Below are positions 40,694-45,213 of a stretch of 45,213 nucleotides of DNA, piece by piece. The DNA lies in the NCBI GenBank assembly GCA_003244105.1, contig QHBK01000009.1:1-45213 (forward strand). The letters run 5' to 3'. The stretch's first letter is position 1. Each line of letters begins with the position of its first letter. The notes below the pieces were generated by a model that saw nothing but the letters and a program-made list of their open reading frames with translations, made no database searches and was not told the DNA's origin. This stretch comes from Candidatus Eremiobacter antarcticus (GTDB lineage Bacteria; Vulcanimicrobiota; Vulcanimicrobiia; Eremiobacterales; Eremiobacteraceae). Both the position numbers and the translations under genes were made by a program.

Positions 40694-41800
40694 TTAGGTT
40701 TGCTCCTCGGGAGCACTCTTAGGAAGTGCATCCGGTTCCGGCAAGGCTGTCAGCTCGGGCGCTGCGGGCAACGCGGCTTCGCTTTGCGGGCCGGCAGGCA
40801 GGGCCGCTTCGCTTTCCGGCGTTGCCTGCTCGGGAGCATCGGAAGGCGCCGGACCCTTCGACGGCACCGCCGCAGCTCCCGACGTGGTTGTTGCCGGCGG
40901 CGTTTCCGCCGGGGCGGCTTTCTCTTGTGCCGTCGACGTCGCAGCATCCGCCGTTGAGCCTTGTTCCGGCGCGGCGGCGGGCGCAGGCGCAGCTTCAGAC
41001 GGCGGCGTGAGGGGCTGCGCGGCAGCAGGCGCGGATGACGGCTCCGGCGCGCCGGGAATTCCGGCGGCGGCTCCGTCAGGCTTTGCGTCAGCCGGCCTCG
41101 CCGGTCGCGCAGGACGACGGCTCCCAGCGGGGCGCGCCGCTCTGGCGGCCGACACGTCCGGTTTCGCGCGCCCCTCCGGCAGCACTTCGCCGAGATAGAT
41201 CCAAACCTTGACGCCGATGCGGCCGAACGTCGTGTACGCTTCTGTGTGGGCGTAATCGATGTTCGCGCGCAACGTATGCAGCGGAACCTTGCCGTCGAAG
41301 TTCCGCTCGACGCGGGCGATCTCAGCGCCGCCTAAGCGGCCGCCGCACTGCACTTTGATGCCCTTGGCGCCCGCCTTGATCGTGCGTTGGATCGCCTGGC
41401 GCATCGCGCGTCGAAACGCGATGCGTTTCTCCAATTGATCCACGATGTTGTTCGCAACCAGCTTGGCGTCAAGCTCAGGATGCTTGATCTCCAACACGTT
41501 GACGTTGACTTGCCGGCCGGACGCTTTTTCCAGGCGCTTTTTGAGGTCTTCGATGCCCGCGCCGCGCTTGCCGATGATGATGCCTGGCTTGGCCGTGCTG
41601 ATCACGACGCGCACTTGACTGGCGCGTCGCTCGATCTCGAGCCTCGAGACGCCGGCAGAGCGCGACAGACCGTCGATGAGTTTGCGCATGCGCAGGTCTT
41701 CGTGCAGCCACGTCTGATATTGTTTGTCTTCGAACCAGCGCGAATCCCACGTGCGCGTGATTCCAAGACGCATCCCGACGGGATGGACTTTCTGACCCAC
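40694..41800 (-). CDS. rpsC: 30S ribosomal protein S3 with long low-complexity tail
   Basis: 368 residues, against about 210-230 for ordinary S3. The core is normal to about residue 210: [20 protein letters not shown], the KH motif [11 protein letters not shown] (72-82) and the C-terminal domain ending [16 protein letters not shown]. Residues 211-240 are Arg/Pro-rich; 241-368 are Ala, Pro, Glu and Ser. The tail contains the duplicated unit [20 protein letters not shown] (330-349). GTG start abuts the rplV stop (TAAGTG). The tail probably extends from the mRNA entry region. Confidence 0.95.
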   Translation of the reverse strand: MGQKVHPVGMRLGITRTWDSRWFEDKQYQTWLHEDLRMRKLIDGLSRSAGVSRLEIERRASQVRVVISTAKPGIIIGKRGAGIEDLKKRLEKASGRQVNVNVLEIKHPELDAKLVANNIVDQLEKRIAFRRAMRQAIQRTIKAGAKGIKVQCGGRLGGAEIARVERNFDGKVPLHTLRANIDYAHTEAYTTFGRIGVKVWIYLGEVLPEGRAKPDVSAARAARPAGSRRPARPARPADAKPDGAAAGIPGAPEPSSAPAAAQPLTPPSEAAPAPAAAPEQGSTADAATSTAQEKAAPAETPPATTTSGAAAVPSKGPAPSDAPEQATPESEAALPAGPQSEAALPAAPELTALPEPDALPKSAPEEQT

Positions 41801-42142
41801 TTAGCCGTTCTCTCCGTCGCTGACGATGATGGTCACATGTGACATCCTCTTCTTCTTAAATCCCGCTTGGCCGCGCGCTCGAGCCTCGACGCGCTTGATG
41901 GTCGGGCCGCCGTCGACCGTCGCCTTGCTGATGACGAGGTCCGTGCCTTTCATGCCGTGGTTGTTCTCCGCGTTTGCGGCGGCCGAACGCAGGATCTTCT
42001 CGATCGCTTTAGCAGCCCAAACAGGCGCGAAGGTCAGCATCGTCAGCGCGCGGTCCACGCGCTTGCCGCGGATGGCGTCGACGACTCTGCGAGCCTTGCG
42101 CGGCGGCACGCGCAGGAACTTCACGGTGGCTCTAGCCTCCAT
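41801..42142 (-). CDS. rplV: 50S ribosomal protein L22
   Basis: 113 residues. RVPPRKARRVVDAIRGKRVD and the C-terminal loop region TIKRVEARARGQAGFKKKR match L22, whose loop lines the exit tunnel. It starts 30 bp after rpsS and abuts rpsC. Confidence 0.95.
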   Translation of the reverse strand: MEARATVKFLRVPPRKARRVVDAIRGKRVDRALTMLTFAPVWAAKAIEKILRSAAANAENNHGMKGTDLVISKATVDGGPTIKRVEARARGQAGFKKKRMSHVTIIVSDGENG

Positions 42143-42172
42143 GATGCGACACCGCTCTCACGACCACGAGGC

Positions 42173-42454
42173 TCATTTTACCGCCGCCTTGTCCGCGCCG
42201 CTGCCGTGTCCGCGGAAAAGACGGGTGGGCGCGAACTCGCCCAGCTTGTGGCCGACCATGTTCTCCTGCACGTAGACCGGCACGTGCCGCTTGCCGTCGT
42301 AAACCGCAATCGTGTGCCCTACCATCGCTGGGATGATGGTGGATGCGCGCGACCAGGTCTTGATGACCCGCTTTTCGCGTGCAGCGTTCATCCGCTCGAT
42401 GCGCACCAGCAGATGATCGGCGATGAACGGGCCCTTTTTGGCGGATCGGCTCAT
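42173..42454 (-). CDS. rpsS: 30S ribosomal protein S19
   Basis: 93 residues. [36 protein letters not shown] and [19 protein letters not shown] are typical. S19 lies in the head of the small subunit. Its ATG overlaps the rplB stop (ATGA). Confidence 0.96.
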   Translation of the reverse strand: MSRSAKKGPFIADHLLVRIERMNAAREKRVIKTWSRASTIIPAMVGHTIAVYDGKRHVPVYVQENMVGHKLGEFAPTRLFRGHGSGADKAAVK

Positions 42455-43278
42455 TTCTTGCTCTTCCGTTTGACGATGAACTTCGAGGTGCGCTTGTTGC
42501 GGCGCGTCTTCTTGCCCATGGTCATGACGCCCCACGGCGTCGTCGGCGGACGGCCGGCCGTCGAGCGAGCCTCGCCACCGCCGTGCGGATGGTCGACCGG
42601 GTTCATGGCGATGCCGCGCACCTGCGGCCTGCGGCCCAGCCAACGCGAGCGGCCGGCTTTGCCGACCACCTGATTCTCGTGCTCGATGTTGCCCAACTGG
42701 CCGATCGTCGCGCGGCACGTCACCGCGATTTTGCGCACCTCGCCGGACGGCATGCGGATCTGCGCGTAATCGCCCTCTTTGGCCATCAGCTGGGCAGCGC
42801 CGCCTGCGGCGCGCACGAGCTTCCCTCCACCACCCGGCGAGAGCTCGATGTTGTGAAGCACGGTGCCCAGCGGCATGTTGGACAAGGGCAGCGCGTTGCC
42901 GACTTTGATGTCGGCGGCCGAACCGGATTCGATCATGTCGCCGACGCGCAGGCCGAGCGGCGCCAAGATGTAGCGCTTCTCGCCGTCGCGGTAGTGCAGC
43001 AGCGCCAGGCGCGCCGACCGGTTGGGATCGTACTCGAGCGCCGCCACTTTGGCCGGTATGGCGTCCTTGTCGCGCTTGAAGTCGATGCGCCGGTACATGA
43101 CCTTGTGTCCGCCGCCGCGATGGCGCACGGTGATATGGCCGTTGAAGTTGCGGCCCGCGTGTTTCTTGAGCGGCTCGAGCAGCGAGTTCTCCGGACGCTT
43201 CTTCGTGAGCTCCTCAAAGGAAGAGATCGCGGCGAAGCGGCGGCCGGGCGAGGTCGCTTTGAACGTTTTTACCGGCAT
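42451..43278 (-). CDS. rplB: 50S ribosomal protein L2
   Basis: 275 residues, the normal size. The conserved peptidyl-transferase-proximal segment [15 protein letters not shown] is present, as are the N-terminal [19 protein letters not shown] and the terminal Arg/Lys-rich tail. It follows rplW after 9 bp and overlaps rpsS. Confidence 0.97.
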   Translation of the reverse strand: MPVKTFKATSPGRRFAAISSFEELTKKRPENSLLEPLKKHAGRNFNGHITVRHRGGGHKVMYRRIDFKRDKDAIPAKVAALEYDPNRSARLALLHYRDGEKRYILAPLGLRVGDMIESGSAADIKVGNALPLSNMPLGTVLHNIELSPGGGGKLVRAAGGAAQLMAKEGDYAQIRMPSGEVRKIAVTCRATIGQLGNIEHENQVVGKAGRSRWLGRRPQVRGIAMNPVDHPHGGGEARSTAGRPPTTPWGVMTMGKKTRRNKRTSKFIVKRKSKK

Positions 43279-43287
43279 GAAGCGCCC

Positions 43288-43602
43288 CTACGATTCAAAA
43301 TAATTCACGCCTCCAAGCTCGATCTTGTCGCCCTCGCGCAGCGTCACGATCGCTTTTTTCCAGTGCGAGCGCTGCACGGACGGCTTGCGCGTCCGGCGCC
43401 GCACATCGCGTTTGAGCTTGCCTTGCACGCGAACCGTGTTCACACGCAAGACTTTGACGCGGAAGAGCTCTTCGACGGCGGACTTGACGGCGTGCTTGGT
43501 CGCGTCTTGCGCCACTGCGAACGTGTATTGGAAGCGAGCCGTCTGCGTGATCGACTTCTCCGTGACCAGCGGGCGGATCACCGTGAGGCGAGCCTCAGAC
43601 AC
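43288..43602 (-). CDS. rplW: 50S ribosomal protein L23
   Basis: 104 residues. VIRPLVTEKSITQTARFQYT and VKVLRVNTVRVQGKLKRDV are diagnostic. L23 is the docking site for trigger factor and SRP at the tunnel exit. Its start overlaps rplD by eight bases. Confidence 0.95.
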   Translation of the reverse strand: MSEARLTVIRPLVTEKSITQTARFQYTFAVAQDATKHAVKSAVEELFRVKVLRVNTVRVQGKLKRDVRRRTRKPSVQRSHWKKAIVTLREGDKIELGGVNYFES

Positions 43603-44227
43603 TGCACACCTCCGCGAGCGCGTCCAGCGCGTTCTTGGTGAGGATCACGCGGTCGTGCGAGAGCAGGGCATGCACGGAGAGCCGGTCGTGCGAGACGACG
43701 GTCGCGCGCCGCACGTTGCGGCCGGCAAGGTATATCTGACGGGCAAACACGTCGCGAGCAGCGTCGAGCGCTAAAAGGACGGAGCCGCTCCCCCCGCCGG
43801 CCCACAGCACGGCGGCCAGTTCTTTCGTCTTTGGTGAGCGCAGCTCGTCGGCGTCGACGATCGCAAGAGCGTCGGCCTGTGCTTTGGCCGCGATGGCCAT
43901 TGCAAGCGCGGCTCTGCGCGTGCGCTTGTTCATCGAGACGGCGAACGAGCGCGGGTGCGGCCCGAACACGACGCCGCCCTTGCGCCATAACGGCGAGCGG
44001 ATGCTGCCTTGACGCGCCCTGCCCGTGCCTTTTTGCCGCCACGGCTTGCGCCCGCCGCCCGCGACTTCGTCGCGCTTCTTCGTGCTCGCGGTTCCAGCGC
44101 GCCGGTTGGCGAGATGGCGAATGACGGCGCTGTGCAAAAGCGACGGTTTGATCTCACCGGCGAACACGGCCGGCAATTCCGCCGCGCCCACCGCCTTGCC
44201 GTCTTTGTCCAGCTGCTGCGCCCCCAT
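43595..44227 (-). CDS. rplD: 50S ribosomal protein L4
   Basis: 210 residues. The extended loop RRAGTASTKKRDEVAGGGRK and WRQKGTGRARQGSIRSPLW are typical. In E. coli L4 regulates the S10 operon; no leader is visible here. It follows rplC after six bases. Confidence 0.96.
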   Translation of the reverse strand: MGAQQLDKDGKAVGAAELPAVFAGEIKPSLLHSAVIRHLANRRAGTASTKKRDEVAGGGRKPWRQKGTGRARQGSIRSPLWRKGGVVFGPHPRSFAVSMNKRTRRAALAMAIAAKAQADALAIVDADELRSPKTKELAAVLWAGGGSGSVLLALDAARDVFARQIYLAGRNVRRATVVSHDRLSVHALLSHDRVILTKNALDALAEVCSV

Positions 44228-44233
44228 GTCTGC

Positions 44234-44872
44234 TTACGCCTTTGCCTTGGTCTTGCTCTTGACCGAGCGCCGCACGTACAGGACGGCGCGCCGGCCTCCG
44301 GGCACCGCCCCCTTGAGCAGCAGCAGATTGCGCTCTTGATCGGCGCGGATCACTTCCAGGTTCAGCGTCGTGATGCGTTCCACGCCGAAGTGGCCGGGCC
44401 GGTGACTACCCTTCACGGTCTTAGCCGCGTTGGTGTCGCCGTTGCTGGCCGGCTGACGGTGGATCATCGAGCCGTGGCTCGCCCCGCCGCCGACGCCGTT
44501 CCAGCGCTTCATGATGCCGGTGAAGCCCTTGCCCTTGCTCGTGCCCGTCACGTCCACCCGGTCGCCGGCGGCGAACTCCGCGACGGTCACCATGTCGCCG
44601 GCCTTGACGTCTGAGTCGCCGAGCGGAAATTCGCGCAGGACCGACTTCGGCGCGACATTGAGCTTCTCAAAGCGGCCGCGCATGGCGCGATTAAGCTTCT
44701 TGATCTTGGCGTCTTCAAAGCCCAACACGAACGCGTCGTAGCCGTGCGCCGCAGACGTCTTTCGTTCGACGACCTGGCATGGCCCGGCCTCGATCACGGT
44801 GACGGGGACGGAGCGTCCATCATCCGTGAACACGTTGGTCATGCCCACCTTGCGCCCGATGATGTGCTTCAT
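44234..44872 (-). CDS. rplC: 50S ribosomal protein L3
   Basis: 212 residues. [19 protein letters not shown] begins the protein; [16 protein letters not shown] and the later [20 protein letters not shown] region are conserved. L3 starts large-subunit assembly. The ATG at 44872 overlaps the rpsJ stop as ATGA; the longer open frame reads through rpsJ in another frame. Confidence 0.96.
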   Translation of the reverse strand: MKHIIGRKVGMTNVFTDDGRSVPVTVIEAGPCQVVERKTSAAHGYDAFVLGFEDAKIKKLNRAMRGRFEKLNVAPKSVLREFPLGDSDVKAGDMVTVAEFAAGDRVDVTGTSKGKGFTGIMKRWNGVGGGASHGSMIHRQPASNGDTNAAKTVKGSHRPGHFGVERITTLNLEVIRADQERNLLLLKGAVPGGRRAVLYVRRSVKSKTKAKA

Positions 44873-45180
44873 GCGCCCGCCTTCAGCTCGATGTCGACGC
44901 CCGCGGGCAGATCCAGATGCATCAAGGCATCCATCGTCTTCGCGCTGGCTTGCAAGATGTCGATGAGCCGTTTGTGCGTGCGGATCTCGAAGTGCTCGCG
45001 GCTCTTCTTGTCCACGTGCGGCGAGCGCAGCACGCACGAGCGCTGGATCTCGGTCGGCAAGGGCACGGGGCCGCTGACGAACGCGCCGGTCCGTTTTGCT
45101 GTCTCCACGATGCGCTCAGCGGACTGATCCAAGATCTTGTGATCGTACGCTCGCAGCTTGATGCGAATCTTGCCTGCCAT
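44869..45180 (-). CDS. rpsJ: 30S ribosomal protein S10
   Basis: 103 residues. [40 protein letters not shown] and [19 protein letters not shown] are diagnostic. S10 (NusE) also takes part in transcription antitermination. It starts 8 bp after the tuf stop, with AAAGGA close upstream. Confidence 0.97.
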   Translation of the reverse strand: MAGKIRIKLRAYDHKILDQSAERIVETAKRTGAFVSGPVPLPTEIQRSCVLRSPHVDKKSREHFEIRTHKRLIDILQASAKTMDALMHLDLPAGVDIELKAGA

Positions 45181-45188
45181 GTTATCCT

Positions 45189-45213
45189 TTAGTCTGCCAC
45201 TTTGGTGACGACG
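45189..45213 (-). CDS. tuf: elongation factor Tu, last codons (partial)
   Basis: The reverse strand reads VVTKVAD followed by TAA, matching the end of EF-Tu (family end GVVTK plus a short variable tail). The position directly before rpsJ is the usual place of tuf. Only eight codons, including the stop, are inside the window. Confidence 0.8.

Noticed and set aside
1-45213. Search by eye for CRISPR arrays, insertion sequences, toxin-antitoxin, restriction or phage genes
   Set aside because: No regularly spaced repeats, transposase motifs or typical defence genes were seen; gene content is housekeeping throughout.

Overview
This window is a GC-rich stretch of bacterial chromosome made up almost entirely of conserved housekeeping genes. 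No transposase, integrase, phage gene or CRISPR array was seen. The taxon cannot be fixed from this sequence alone. The gene set (aerobic caa3-type oxidase, RapZ/YvcK pair, FtsQ-FtsA-FtsZ, ATP-type PEP carboxykinase, long S10-spc-alpha ribosomal cluster without L30) fits an uncultured aerobic bacterium of a deep lineage such as Eremiobacterota, Dormibacterota or a neighbouring phylum; that placement is a low-confidence inference.

Layout. 1-225 is the 3' part of the RNase P RNA gene, cut by the window edge. 259-3079 holds a DUF2203 gene and the forward pair rapZ-yvcK. 3085-6069 (reverse) is an IclR regulator, a D-2-hydroxyacid dehydrogenase and a glycerate kinase, probably one operon for glyoxylate/hydroxypyruvate to phosphoglycerate metabolism. 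6225-15546 is a respiratory region: a lipoprotein, an SCO-type copper chaperone, an unknown membrane protein, two tiny membrane proteins, oxidase subunits III, I and II (II carries a fused cytochrome c), a tRNA-Leu(CAA), an MFS transporter and a fused heme A synthase/heme O synthase. 15701-17032 is aroA. 17040-26094 (reverse) is a replication and division cluster: dnaE, HAD phosphatase, ftsQ, ftsA, ftsZ, then an SRPBCC protein, an FmdB zinc ribbon and a small membrane protein. 26420-28836 (forward) is pckA and a MobB-like P-loop protein with a cysteine cluster, converging on a second hydroxyacid dehydrogenase.

29861-45213 (reverse) is the S10-spc-alpha superoperon read from tuf (C-terminal codons only) through rpsJ to rplQ: 29 complete genes, including secY, adk, map, infA and rpoA. 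Most neighbours overlap or abut (ATGA, GTGA or TGATG junctions), which implies translational coupling. rpmD (L30) is missing between rpsE and rplO. S3 has a tail of about 158 residues, and IF-1 has an N-terminal extension supported by a perfect Shine-Dalgarno sequence.

The oxidase subunits, the CtaA-CtaB fusion that makes their heme A, and the SCO chaperone that would help load copper form one functional unit spread over about 9 kb. No clearly new multi-gene system was found. The most unusual signals are non-standard translation starts (a CTG start for glycerate kinase, possible leaderless starts for rapZ, ctaC and aroA), protein extensions (S3, IF-1), the CtaA-CtaB fusion, two perfect hairpins between ftsA and ftsZ, and the cysteine-containing MobB-like protein.
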